From contig NZ_JABBGK010000004.1 of assembly GCF_012927355.1 (NCBI RefSeq), positions 186,001 through 250,000 of the forward strand: 64,000 bases of DNA. Reading direction: 5' to 3'. This DNA comes from Rhizobium terricola (GTDB lineage Bacteria > Pseudomonadota > Alphaproteobacteria > Rhizobiales > Rhizobiaceae). The notes below the pieces were generated by a model, which saw only the letters and a list, made by a program, of their open reading frames with translations, searched no databases and had not been told where the DNA came from. The translations under genes were made by a program, and so were the position numbers. Of this stretch, positions 16,953 through 25,668 are shown in pieces (positions within the stretch are counted from its first letter, which is position 1; every line of letters starts with the position of its first letter).

Positions 16953-18145
16953 TCCTCACTCCGTCCTGCCGCACTGTCCCAACCGGGGGCCAGGCGGACA
17001 TATTTGATAGCGCGCCGATGATAGGTGCAGGCGATATGCATGGTTCCGTCCGGTCCTTCGAGCAGCCAGGGATAGGACATCTCCTTGTTGCGGCCGTCGG
17101 TCGAATCGTTCGAAAGACAGGTGCCCGGTCCATCCTCGATCAGCACGCGGACAGGGAAGGTCTTTCCCCCGTCCTGCGAAAGGCAGATCGAGACCGGCGC
17201 ACGCGGCACGCCCCAGATCGGCACGCAGCCGCCCGTCGGATCCGCATCGGGCCGACTGTCGTCCTCGCCCAGCTCGTCGTAAAGCGATGCGCGGCGATCC
17301 GGCGACAGCGCCGCATTCACGGGATTGCAGATCATAGCGATCCGGCCGTCGCGCAGGCGCGTCGTCGCGATCGAGGAATTGTTGTTGGGCACGTCGGTCG
17401 CCTGCGGAACTGACCAGCTGCGCCCGGCATCCCCGCTCTCCGTGCGATAGACGAAGTCAGCCTGGCGGCGCCGGAAGAACGCGGCGAGACGCCCGCCATC
17501 GAGACGGACGGGGGCCATATGGACGCAGCCGGTGGACTGACCGAGGTCTTCGAGGCGCCACGTCTTGCCGCTGTCCTCGGACACGCCGACCGCGGCAGTG
17601 TCGTGACTACCGTTCCACTTCTGGCCGGGGCGCTGCACGCAGCGAAAGATGGGCAGCAGCCATGCGCCGTCGTCGCGAACCAGGAGCGGCGCCCGCACGA
17701 AACACCCGCGCGGCAGATCCAGATAGCGCCCGGCTTCGGCCGACAGGACCAAAGGGTCTGCCGCATCGCGACGGACTTCGGCCATGCGGATGCGGCATTC
17801 ATCCTGATTGCCGGACGGCTGGGACGTGTGGAACAGCCACAACGTCCCGTCCGGCGCCGCAAAGAGCACCGGATTCTGCTCCGAATGCAGAGGGTCGAAG
17901 CTCAACCGCTGCGCCGGCCCCCATGCCGTCGCCCCTCGGGCAAGCACGGATGCGAAGATCGAAATATCGGACTTGCCTTCGAGCGTTCCGCCGAACCATG
18001 CGCAGACAAGCGCGCCGTCGTCCGCCAGATGCAGGAAGGCTGCATGGTTCTGCACCATCGGCGAGGGCAGCAGCGCCTCCTCGCGCCCAGGGGATACGAC
18101 ATGAAGGACGCCGCTCATGTTGCGGGCAATTTCATCAGGATGCAT
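16949..18145 (-). CDS. Sialidase-like (BNR/Asp-box) beta-propeller protein, cytosolic
   Basis: A 398-residue six-bladed propeller with three Asp-box motifs, [16 protein letters not shown] and SQDGGKTF, and an early [14 protein letters not shown] segment. ATG 18145 has AGGAGG upstream and the N-terminus ([14 protein letters not shown]) is not a signal peptide, so unlike classical exo-sialidases it should act in the cytoplasm. It is the first gene of an operon with pdxA2 and an iron alcohol dehydrogenase, which argues for a sugar-acid conjugate or lactone substrate rather than surface sialic acid. Catalytic residues cannot be assigned confidently by eye. Confidence 0.75.
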   Translation of the reverse strand: MHPDEIARNMSGVLHVVSPGREEALLPSPMVQNHAAFLHLADDGALVCAWFGGTLEGKSDISIFASVLARGATAWGPAQRLSFDPLHSEQNPVLFAAPDGTLWLFHTSQPSGNQDECRIRMAEVRRDAADPLVLSAEAGRYLDLPRGCFVRAPLLVRDDGAWLLPIFRCVQRPGQKWNGSHDTAAVGVSEDSGKTWRLEDLGQSTGCVHMAPVRLDGGRLAAFFRRRQADFVYRTESGDAGRSWSVPQATDVPNNNSSIATTRLRDGRIAMICNPVNAALSPDRRASLYDELGEDDSRPDADPTGGCVPIWGVPRAPVSICLSQDGGKTFPVRVLIEDGPGTCLSNDSTDGRNKEMSYPWLLEGPDGTMHIACTYHRRAIKYVRLAPGWDSAAGRSEE

Positions 18146-18190
18146 GAGACCCTCCTCTTGCGACGAGAAAAATCACCAAACAAGCAAAGT

Positions 18191-18215
18191 TGTCAAGTTT
18201 TTTGATGTCATCAAA
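18191..18215. promoter_or_regulatory. Divergent AT-rich promoter region with a TTTGATG-CATCAAA palindrome
   Basis: The 235-bp gap 18146-18380 is strongly AT-rich. TTTGATGTCATCAAA (18201-18215) is a palindrome around one centre base. It lies next to a minus-strand TTGACA (18191-18196) that could drive the sialidase-like/pdxA2 operon. A plus-strand TTGACA at 18311-18316 may serve the EamA gene, without a good -10. The palindrome is the best operator candidate for a GntR-type repressor. Confidence 0.5.
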
Positions 18216-18380
18216 CCTCTAGAAATTCAAAAGTAAAGTGATTAAACATATGATTTAACTCATTTTTATTCAGAACAAAATTTCAAGATTATTTTACATT
18301 GCGAAATAATTTGACAAACTTATAGGAAAGATGGATGGTCATGCCGAGCCGGCAGGAGGATGCTGGACAGGGAGGTTTTC

Positions 18381-19259
18381 ATGCAGGATGCCCGGAGCCG
18401 CCGGACGGCGACGATGGCCGTCGCCTTTGCAGCGGGCGCAGCGACGCTCGCCGCAGCGGACGCGGTGATCGTTCGCGCCCTGAGCGGCGCGGTTCATCCT
18501 TTCGTGATCGGCTTCTTCCGTGCTTTCTTCGGCGCGGTGATCCTCCTGCCCTGGATTGCCTTGCGCCCGGCTGTGCTGCAGTCGAACCACCGCCTACGCC
18601 AGCATGCGCTGCGTGCCGGCTTCAAGCTTCTCGCGATGATCGCCTTCTTTGCGGCATTCAGCTGGGGACCGCTCGCGGACGTCACTGCGATCGCCTTCAT
18701 GTCACCGATTTTCGTTGTGCTGGGCGCAGCCCTGACCTTGGGCGAACGCCCCGGTCTCCCGATGTTGGCCGCGGTCGCCGTCGGCTTCGCCGGCGCCATG
18801 CTGGTCATCGGCCCCTCCGCCACCGGCTTCAGCCTTGCGGTCGGCCTGGCGCTCGTCGGCGCCGTCCTGCAGTCGGCGATCCAGCTGCTGCTGAAATCGA
18901 TGTCGAAGGGTGACGCCACCTCGACGCTCGTCGTCTGGAACCTGTTGCTGACGGTTCCGATCGCCCTCGTTTTTGCCTTGCCCTTCTGGTCCACGCCGGG
19001 CTGGCGGGAGATCGGCCTGCTCGCACTTCAGGGCGCGGTCGGAACGGCATGCATGGGCATGATGACCCACGCCTTCTCTCTCGCCCCGGCGACGGTGGTG
19101 GCGCCGGTCGACTTTCTGCGCCTTCCGCTCGTGGCGCTCAGCGGCTTCGCCCTCTTCGGCGAAAGCGTCGCCCTGACGACCATCGCCGGCGGCGCGCTCA
19201 TCTGTTCCGCAGCGCTGCTCGCAGCACGCGCGGGGAGCTTTAAATCCACATCGAACTGA
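18381..19259 (+). CDS. EamA/DMT-family permease
   Basis: A 292-residue membrane protein with ten predicted hydrophobic segments arranged as two EamA repeats (about 15-140 and 155-285). The motif FMSPIFVVLGAALTLGE closes the first repeat and FLRLPLVALSGFALFGE the second. ATG 18381 has AGGGAGG 5 nt upstream; the ATG at 18360 abuts its AGGAGG without spacing, so the later start is preferred. It precedes the dipeptide-type ABC operon by 26 nt and may export or import a related metabolite. Confidence 0.88.
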   Translation: MQDARSRRTATMAVAFAAGAATLAAADAVIVRALSGAVHPFVIGFFRAFFGAVILLPWIALRPAVLQSNHRLRQHALRAGFKLLAMIAFFAAFSWGPLADVTAIAFMSPIFVVLGAALTLGERPGLPMLAAVAVGFAGAMLVIGPSATGFSLAVGLALVGAVLQSAIQLLLKSMSKGDATSTLVVWNLLLTVPIALVFALPFWSTPGWREIGLLALQGAVGTACMGMMTHAFSLAPATVVAPVDFLRLPLVALSGFALFGESVALTTIAGGALICSAALLAARAGSFKSTSN

Positions 19260-19285
19260 ACGACTTTACTAGGGAGGAGAATGAA

Positions 19286-20785
19286 ATGAGAAAGACACTT
19301 ATCCTGGGTGCCCTGATGTTGGGCTCGGCGCTGTCGCCGGCCTTTGCCGGATCAGGCCCGGTCAAGATCGTCCTCGCGGAAGAGGCCGATCTCCTGGAGC
19401 CCTGCATGGCGACCCGCTCGAACATCGGCCGCGTCATCATGCAGAACGTCTCCGAAACACTGACCGAGCTCGACGTCCGCAACGACAAGGGCCTGATGCC
19501 GCGTCTTGCTGAAAAATGGGAGCAGAATGCTGACGGAAGCTGGCGCTTCCATCTGCGCCAGGGGGTGAAGTTCTCGGACGGCAGCACCTTCGACGCCAAG
19601 GACGTCAAGCACAGCTTCGACCGCATCATGAGCGACAAGAACGCCTGCGAGTCACGTCGCTATTTCGGCGGCATGACGGTTGCCGCGAACGTAGTCGACG
19701 ACCACACGATCGAATTCAAGGCCGATCCGGTTCAGCCGATCCTGCCGTTGCTGATGTCCCTCGTGACGATCGTGCCGGAAGAAACTCCGCTCGAATTCGT
19801 CCGCGAGCCGGTCGGTACCGGCCCCTTCAAGCTCACCAACTGGACCCCCGGCCAGCAGATCGTGCTGACGAGCCGCGACGACTATTGGGGCGACAAGCCA
19901 CAGGTTACCGAAGCGACCTATCTCTTCCGTGCCGATCCGGCCGTGCGCGCCGCCATGGTCCAGGCAGGCGAAGCCGATCTGTCGCCGTCGATCTCGCAGC
20001 TCGATGCGACCAACCCTGCCACCGACTTCTCCTACCTCGACAGCGAGACCGTCTACCTGCGCATCGACCACAACATCGAGCCGCTTAACGACGTACGCGT
20101 CCGCCGCGCCCTGAACATGGCCATCGATCGCCAGGCATTCCTCGGCACGCTGGTCCCGGCCAGCGCCCTGCTCGCCACCGCGATCGTCCCGCCGCCGACC
20201 CTCGGCTGGAACCCGGACGTCAAGGTTCCCGCCTTCGACACCGAAGGCGCCAAGAAGCTTCTCGAGGAAGCCAAGGCGGATGGCGTCAAGGTCGACACCC
20301 CGATCACCATCATCGCGCGTTCGGCAAACTTCCCGAACGTCACGGAGATCATGGAAGCCATCCAGGCACAGTTGCAGGAAGCCGGCTTCAAGATCGAACT
20401 GAAGTTCGTCGAAGTCGCGGAGCATGAAGGCTACTACTCCAAGCCGTTCAAGGAAGGCCGAGGCCCGCAGATCGTCGCCGCCATGCACGACAACTCCAAG
20501 GGCGACCCGTCTTTCTCGATGTTCTTCAAATACGCATCGGAAGGCACCCAGTCCGGCTTCTCCGACCCGAAGGTCGATGATCTGATCAAGCGCGCTTCCG
20601 CAGCCGTCGGCGACGAACGTGCCAAGCTGTGGTCCGAGCTGATCGCCTACCTGCACGACGACGTGGTCGCCGACGTTCTGCTCTTCCACATGGTCGGCTT
20701 CTCGCGCGTTTCCGAACGCCTGGAATTCAAGCCGACCATGGCAACGAACTCAATGCTCCAGCTGTCGGAGATCACCATCAAGTAA
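19286..20785 (+). CDS. ABC transporter substrate-binding protein, family 5 (peptide/opine type)
   Basis: A 499-residue periplasmic binding protein of the DppA/OppA cluster. MRKTLILGALMLGSALSPAFA is a Sec signal peptide. The mature protein has the family stretch WRFHLRQGVKFSDGSTFDAKD followed by a serine-and-phenylalanine-rich segment, and GTGPFKLTNWTPGQ. A strong AGGGAGGAGA lies before ATG 19286. It heads an operon with two permeases, a fused double ATPase and a DapA-family aldolase. That last gene suggests the cargo is an acidic sugar or opine rather than a plain peptide. Confidence 0.92.
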   Translation: MRKTLILGALMLGSALSPAFAGSGPVKIVLAEEADLLEPCMATRSNIGRVIMQNVSETLTELDVRNDKGLMPRLAEKWEQNADGSWRFHLRQGVKFSDGSTFDAKDVKHSFDRIMSDKNACESRRYFGGMTVAANVVDDHTIEFKADPVQPILPLLMSLVTIVPEETPLEFVREPVGTGPFKLTNWTPGQQIVLTSRDDYWGDKPQVTEATYLFRADPAVRAAMVQAGEADLSPSISQLDATNPATDFSYLDSETVYLRIDHNIEPLNDVRVRRALNMAIDRQAFLGTLVPASALLATAIVPPPTLGWNPDVKVPAFDTEGAKKLLEEAKADGVKVDTPITIIARSANFPNVTEIMEAIQAQLQEAGFKIELKFVEVAEHEGYYSKPFKEGRGPQIVAAMHDNSKGDPSFSMFFKYASEGTQSGFSDPKVDDLIKRASAAVGDERAKLWSELIAYLHDDVVADVLLFHMVGFSRVSERLEFKPTMATNSMLQLSEITIK

Positions 20786-20830
20786 CCCGTGCTGGCGGGC
20801 TTCTGCATCGCCAGTCAGAAAGGCAATCAA

Positions 20831-20853
20831 GGCGGCGGGATGATCCCGCCGCC
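20831..20853. terminator. Intercistronic hairpin after the binding-protein gene
   Basis: GGCGGCGGGA-TGA-TCCCGCCGCC is a perfect 10-bp stem with a 3-nt loop in the 88-bp gap before the first permease. Without a T-run it is more likely an attenuator or mRNA stabiliser than a full terminator, giving excess binding protein. Confidence 0.65.
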
Positions 20854-20873
20854 CGATGCAATAGAGAGGCGCC

Positions 20874-21788
20874 ATGCTGAGCTTCATCCGAAAACGCGCC
20901 GTGGCCAGTCTGATTTCACTCGTCGGACTGATCGTCATGGTCTTCTTTCTCTCGCGCTTGACGGGCGATCCGGCCGCGCTGTTCCTGCCTGTCGAGGCTT
21001 CGGCCGAAATGAAGGAACAGTTCCGCGAGATCCACGGCCTCAACGACCCCTTGCTGGTGCAGTTCACCCGCTATGTCGGGGATGTGGCCACCGGTGATTT
21101 CGGTGAATCCCTGCGCAAGGCGCGCCCGGCGCTCGACGTGGTGATCGAGGCCTTCATGTGGACCCTGTGGCTCGCGGTCATCACCATGACGCTGGTCACC
21201 GCCGCCGCCATCGTTGTCGGTTCGCTCGCGGCCTTTCGTGCGGGCGGCTTCTTCGACCGCCTCTCCTCCGTGATTTCCCTGATCGGCGCATCCGTGCCGG
21301 ACTTCTGGCTCGCAATTGTCGCGATCGTCGTCTTCGCCGTGAACCTCGCCTGGCTGCCGACCTCCGGAACCGGCTCCTTGCTGCACTGGATCCTGCCGAT
21401 CTGCGTGCTGTTCGTGCGCCCCTTCGGCATCATCGTCCAGGTCGTCCGCGGCTCGATGATCGGCGCGCTCTCGTCGGCTTATGTGAAAACGGCCCGCGCC
21501 AAGGGCGTAAGATCCGGCCCGATCATCTTCGTCCATGCGCTCCGCAACGCCATGCTTCCGGTCATCACCGTGATCGGCGACCAGGCGGCCAGCCTTCTGA
21601 ACGGCGCGGTCATCGTCGAGACCATCTTCGGCTTTCCCGGCGTCGGCAAGCTGATGATCGATTCCATTCTCCAGCGTGACTTCAACGTCGTCCTGGCCGC
21701 CATCCTCGTCACGGCCCTGGCAATCTTCCTGATGAACCTCCTGATCGACCTCGCCTATGCGCTGCTCGATCCGCGCATCCGTCATTGA
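20874..21788 (+). CDS. Dipeptide-type ABC transporter permease (DppB-like)
   Basis: A 304-residue permease with six hydrophobic segments. The N-terminal TM1 motif (RKRAVASLISLVGLIVMVFF), the GLNDPLLVQFTRYVGDVATG stretch and the EAA coupling loop (SAYVKTARAKGV ... HALRNAMLPVITVIG) identify the DppB branch. It ends 11 nt before the next permease. Confidence 0.92.
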   Translation: MLSFIRKRAVASLISLVGLIVMVFFLSRLTGDPAALFLPVEASAEMKEQFREIHGLNDPLLVQFTRYVGDVATGDFGESLRKARPALDVVIEAFMWTLWLAVITMTLVTAAAIVVGSLAAFRAGGFFDRLSSVISLIGASVPDFWLAIVAIVVFAVNLAWLPTSGTGSLLHWILPICVLFVRPFGIIVQVVRGSMIGALSSAYVKTARAKGVRSGPIIFVHALRNAMLPVITVIGDQAASLLNGAVIVETIFGFPGVGKLMIDSILQRDFNVVLAAILVTALAIFLMNLLIDLAYALLDPRIRH

Positions 21789-21799
21789 GGAGGCCGACG

Positions 21800-22723
21800 A
21801 TGACCCTTCAAACGACAGAGACCTCGATCCCCGCCGAGCCACGTTTTGTGGTGCGCATGGCGCGGATGCTCTGGGCCGACAAGTTCGCGCTCTGCGCCGC
21901 GATCTTCCTCGTCACCATCCTCGTTCTCGCCATCGTCGGGCCGAGCTGGCTCGGCGATCTCGCCACCAAGCAGAACCTGCGCGGCCGCAATGCCGCCCCC
22001 TTTGAATGGGAGCGCGGCTGGGTCTGGTGGATGGGCGCCGATGCGCTCGGCCGGCCGCTGCTCGCCCGTATCATCGTCGCGACGCAGAACACCCTGATGG
22101 TCGCCGCCGGCGCGGTCGCCATCTCGGCGATCATCGGCACCGTCCTCGGCCTGATCGCCGGCTTTTCCTCGCCGCGCATCAACCAGGTGATCATGCGCCT
22201 CGCCGACGTCATCATGTCGTTTCCCTCGCTGCTGATCGCGGTCATCGTGCTCTACGTGCTTGGCTCGTCGATCCTCAACCTGATGCTGGTCCTGTCGATC
22301 ACCCGCATCCCGGTCTATCTCCGGACCACCCGTGCCGAGGTACTGGAAATACGAGAACGCATGTTCGTCCAGGCCGCCCGCGTCATGGGCGCCTCCAGCA
22401 AACGCATCCTCTTCCGCCACATCCTGCCGGTCGTCCTGCCCACGCTGACGACGCTGGCAACGCTCGACTTCGCTTATGTGATGCTTGCCGAAAGCGCGCT
22501 TTCCTTCCTCGGCATCGGCATCCAGCCTCCGGAAATCACGTGGGGCCTGATGATCTCCCAGGGACGGCAGTACCTCACCAATGCCTGGTGGCTGTCCTTC
22601 TGGCCGGGTCTCGCAATCATCCTGACCACAATGTCGCTGAACCTGTTGTCGAACTGGATGCGCATCGCGCTCGATCCGGTCCAGCGCTGGCGGCTCGAAA
22701 TGAAAGGTCGCAACAATGGCTGA
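21800..22723 (+). CDS. Dipeptide-type ABC transporter permease (DppC-like)
   Basis: A 307-residue partner permease. ATG 21800 follows GAGGAGG by 7 nt; an in-frame TTG at 21785 overlaps the previous gene and lacks such a site. It has the DppC features WWMGADALGRPLLARII, the EAA loop (FVQAARVMGASSKRILFRHILP) and the late EITWGLMISQGRQYL. It overlaps the ATPase gene by 8 nt. Confidence 0.92.
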   Translation: MTLQTTETSIPAEPRFVVRMARMLWADKFALCAAIFLVTILVLAIVGPSWLGDLATKQNLRGRNAAPFEWERGWVWWMGADALGRPLLARIIVATQNTLMVAAGAVAISAIIGTVLGLIAGFSSPRINQVIMRLADVIMSFPSLLIAVIVLYVLGSSILNLMLVLSITRIPVYLRTTRAEVLEIRERMFVQAARVMGASSKRILFRHILPVVLPTLTTLATLDFAYVMLAESALSFLGIGIQPPEITWGLMISQGRQYLTNAWWLSFWPGLAIILTTMSLNLLSNWMRIALDPVQRWRLEMKGRNNG

Positions 22724-24335
22724 CCATCTGCTGGAAGTGCGCAATCTGTCGGTCGAGTTCCACACCGCCATGGGCGTGGTCAAGGCGGTGCGTGACATCT
22801 CCTACCACCTGGACCGCGGCGAGACGCTGGCCATCCTCGGTGAAAGCGGTTCGGGCAAATCCGTCTCCTCGTCGGCGATCATGAACCTCATCGACATGCC
22901 GCCCGGCCGGATCAGCTCGGGCGAGATCCTGCTCGACGGCGTCGACCTCCTGAAAATGCCGGCGCATCAGCGTCGCGAGGTGAACGGCCGGCGCATCGCC
23001 ATGATCTTCCAGGATCCCCTCAGCCACCTGAACCCGGTCTACACTGTAGGCTGGCAGATCCGCGAAGCCCTGACCACCCACGGAACGGACGCAACCAAGG
23101 CGCAGGCCGAAGCCCTTCGTCTGCTGGGCCGCGTCGGAATTCCTGATCCGGAACACTCGCTCGACAAGTATCCGCACGAGTTTTCCGGCGGCCAGCGCCA
23201 GCGCGTGATGATCGCCATGGCTCTAGCCCTGCGTCCCGATCTCCTGATCGCCGACGAGCCGACGACGGCACTCGACGTGACCGTGCAGGCCGAAGTGCTG
23301 GCACTCCTGGAGGAGCTGCAGGAAGAGACCGGCATGGCGGTGCTGATCATCACCCATGACCTCGGCGTCGTCGCCGAGGTCGCCGACCGCGTCGTCGTGA
23401 TGGAAAAAGGCGTGTTGGTCGAGGCCGGCACCGTGCGGGACGTCTACAAGAACCCCCAGCATCCCTATACGCGCAAACTGATCGCGGCGGCCCCCGGCAA
23501 GGGGGAGATGCATGCGCCCGCCGCCCGCGGCGAGCCGGTCCTTTCCGTCCGTGATGTCCGCAAGCACTACGGCGCCTTCGAGGCACTGAAAGGCGTCTCC
23601 TTCGATCTGATGCCCGGCGAGACGATGGCCGTGGTCGGAGAAAGCGGATCCGGCAAGTCGACGCTCGCCCGGATCCTGCTACGCCTCGACGAGCCGGACG
23701 GCGGCAGCGCCTTGTGGAAGGGACGCGACCTCTTCAAGCTCTCGCCGGCCGAACTCTACAAACTGCGCCGTGATCTGCAGATGGTATTCCAGGATCCGAC
23801 CCAATCGCTCAACCCGCGCATGACCGTCTACCAGCTGATCTCCGAAGCCTGGGTGATCCACCCGGATATCCTGCCCCGGTCCAAGTGGCGGGAGCGCGTC
23901 GCCGAACTCCTGGTTCAGGTCGGGCTCGGCCCGGAACATATGGGACGCTACCCCCACCAGTTTTCCGGCGGCCAGCGCCAACGCATCGCGATTGCCCGCG
24001 CCCTCGCCCTCGAACCGCAGCTCATCATCTGCGACGAGGCAGTCTCCGCCCTCGACGTCTCGGTCCAGGCGCAGGTCATCGCCCTTCTCGACCGGCTGCG
24101 CCGCGAAATGGGTCTTGCCTTCATCTTCATCGCTCACGACCTCCCCGTCGTCCGCGATTTCGCGGACCATGTGATGGTCATGCAGAAAGGCAATGTCGTG
24201 GAACTCGGCACCGTCCGTGAGGTCTTCGAAACGCCACGCGAGGAATACACGCGCGCCCTTCTCTCCGCCGGCCTCGACCCCGATCCCGATGTGCAGGCCG
24301 CCCACCGGGCCGCCCGCCTTGCGCGCGCCTCCTGA
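22716..24335 (+). CDS. Fused double ATP-binding protein of the dipeptide-type importer (DppDF)
   Basis: A 539-residue protein joining both ATPases of the importer. Domain 1 (about 5-255): Walker A GESGSGKSV, signature FSGGQRQRVMIAMAL, Walker B LLIADEPTTALD. Domain 2 (about 275-525): Walker A GESGSGKST, signature FSGGQRQRIAIARAL, and ICDEAVSALD, where Ala replaces the usual Pro after DE. The oligopeptide C-terminal motif (NPQHPYTRKLIAAAP) closes domain 1. Such fusions are common in rhizobial peptide-type importers. Confidence 0.93.
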   Translation: MADHLLEVRNLSVEFHTAMGVVKAVRDISYHLDRGETLAILGESGSGKSVSSSAIMNLIDMPPGRISSGEILLDGVDLLKMPAHQRREVNGRRIAMIFQDPLSHLNPVYTVGWQIREALTTHGTDATKAQAEALRLLGRVGIPDPEHSLDKYPHEFSGGQRQRVMIAMALALRPDLLIADEPTTALDVTVQAEVLALLEELQEETGMAVLIITHDLGVVAEVADRVVVMEKGVLVEAGTVRDVYKNPQHPYTRKLIAAAPGKGEMHAPAARGEPVLSVRDVRKHYGAFEALKGVSFDLMPGETMAVVGESGSGKSTLARILLRLDEPDGGSALWKGRDLFKLSPAELYKLRRDLQMVFQDPTQSLNPRMTVYQLISEAWVIHPDILPRSKWRERVAELLVQVGLGPEHMGRYPHQFSGGQRQRIAIARALALEPQLIICDEAVSALDVSVQAQVIALLDRLRREMGLAFIFIAHDLPVVRDFADHVMVMQKGNVVELGTVREVFETPREEYTRALLSAGLDPDPDVQAAHRAARLARAS

Positions 24336-24366
24336 GGCGCCGTCACCCCGTTCACAGGAGACTGCC

Positions 24367-25248
24367 ATGTCCAGACAAGCCTTCGTCGCGCTCGTGACCT
24401 GCTTCAACGAAGACGAAACCATCAACTACCAGGCAACCCGCGCCCAGGTGCGCCGCCAGGTCGAGGCCGGAAACAACATCATGTGCGCCGGCACCAACGG
24501 CGACTTCACCGCCCTCACCTTCGAAGAAAAGGTTCGCCTGACGGAAGAAGTCGTCGACGAGGTGGCAGGGCGGGTCAGGGTCATCGTCAACGCCGGCATG
24601 CCGGCCACCTTCGAAACGCTGAAACTGGCACGCGAATTCGACCGTATCGGCGTCGACGGCATTGCCGTCATCACTCCCTTTTTCATCGCCTGCACCCAGG
24701 ACGGCCTGATCCGTCACTTCTCGACCGTCGCCGACGCGGTGAAGACACCGGTCTATCTCTACGACATCCCGGCCCGCACCCAGAACCACATCGAACCCGA
24801 AACGGCGCGCCTTCTGGCAGGCCACGGCAACATTGCCGGGATCAAGGATTCAGGCGGCGCCAAGGAGACGCTAGAGGCCTATCTCGAGGTCGCCCGGGAC
24901 ATCGACGGCTTTGAAGTCTATTCCGGGCCGGACCATCTGGTGCTCTGGGCGCTGCAGAATGGAGCGGCCGGCTGCATATCCGGTCTCGGCAATGCGATGC
25001 CGCACGTCCTCTCGGGCATCCTCAGCGCCTTCAATGCCGGCGATATAGCCGAGGCAGAACGGCAGCAGGCGACCTTCGCCGCCTTCCGCACCGACCTCTA
25101 CGCGCTCGGCTTCGCCCCCGCCATGGTCAAGCGCTCGCTCTATCTCCAGGACGCCTCGGTCGGCGCCAGCCGCCAGCCGGCTCTCCTGCCGAACGCCGAA
25201 CAGGATGAGAAGATCGCCGAGATCCTTCGCAGCTATAATCTTCTCTGA
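24367..25248 (+). CDS. DapA/NanA-family aldolase or lyase
   Basis: A 293-residue TIM-barrel class I aldolase. The Schiff-base Lys160 is in GIKDSGG and Tyr132 in LYDIPART. The phosphate/carboxylate loop reads GTNGDF instead of the DapA consensus GTTGE, so it is probably not dihydrodipicolinate synthase but a catabolic relative (N-acetylneuraminate lyase or keto-deoxy sugar-acid aldolase/dehydratase type). ATG 24367 follows CAGGAG. As last gene of the importer operon it probably cleaves the imported compound to pyruvate and an aldehyde. Confidence 0.8.
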   Translation: MSRQAFVALVTCFNEDETINYQATRAQVRRQVEAGNNIMCAGTNGDFTALTFEEKVRLTEEVVDEVAGRVRVIVNAGMPATFETLKLAREFDRIGVDGIAVITPFFIACTQDGLIRHFSTVADAVKTPVYLYDIPARTQNHIEPETARLLAGHGNIAGIKDSGGAKETLEAYLEVARDIDGFEVYSGPDHLVLWALQNGAAGCISGLGNAMPHVLSGILSAFNAGDIAEAERQQATFAAFRTDLYALGFAPAMVKRSLYLQDASVGASRQPALLPNAEQDEKIAEILRSYNLL

Positions 25249-25289
25249 ATCGCGCTGCTCAGCGCGCCAGCCGGCAGCCATCGGCCGAC

Positions 25290-25400
25290 AAGATGTCCTT
25301 CCCAATGAGCGCCGTGGGTATTCCCGCGGCGCTTCGATATTATTGGTCGCGACGTCGCCGGGGCAATCGCATTGACGTTGACGCCTCTGGCCGCCCATTC
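25290..25400 (-). pseudogene. Remnant of a KduD-like short-chain dehydrogenase
   Basis: In the 420-bp gap 25249-25668 the minus strand encodes EWAARGVNVNAIAP and, after a one-base shift, GDVATNNIEA. This matches the SDR segment xWAxxGINVNAIAPGYxATNN of 2-deoxy-D-gluconate 3-dehydrogenase (KduD). Nothing recognisable follows on either side, so this is a frameshifted scrap of a gene. Its position beside uxu genes fits a lost pectin/uronate gene. The call rests on about 25 residues read by eye. Confidence 0.55.
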
Positions 25401-25611
25401 CCAACCAGAAGTCTCGTCACCCCGGCGGCACCACTTTCGACGCTCGACGCTTGAACAGGCAGGACGGCCCTGCCAGGCCCGCACGCGACCGAAAACCCGG
25501 CAAGGCGAGGGAAGTGTGCTCTGCTTCAAGGCTCGTCATTTTCTCCGCGACCTTGAGACTTTGCCGCTTCATTCCGATTGACTCGGCGACTCTCTGCGTT
25601 CTAATGGAAAA

Positions 25612-25632
25612 TTGGTAAGACCACCTTACCAA
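25612..25632. promoter_or_regulatory. UxuR-type operator before the uronate operon
   Basis: TTGGTAAG-ACCAC-CTTACCAA is a perfect 8-bp inverted repeat with a 5-bp spacer. It contains TGGTAAGACCA, the classic FCD-GntR core TGGTNNNACCA also found in UxuR/ExuR operators (established for E. coli). It lies 37 bp before the regulator start, so the regulator likely represses its own operon. Confidence 0.65.
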
Positions 25633-25668
25633 AGCGCGTGAGAGGACCTGCGCACAGGGAGGATGACG

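Noticed and set aside
16949-25248. Sialic acid catabolic island
   Set aside because: A sialidase fold and a NanA-family lyase are present, but there is no NanE, NanK or TRAP transporter, the sialidase-like protein lacks a signal peptide, and its operon partners are PdxA2 and an alcohol dehydrogenase.
24367-25248. Lysine-pathway dapA
   Set aside because: It is the last gene of an importer operon and the GTTGE loop is changed to GTNGDF.
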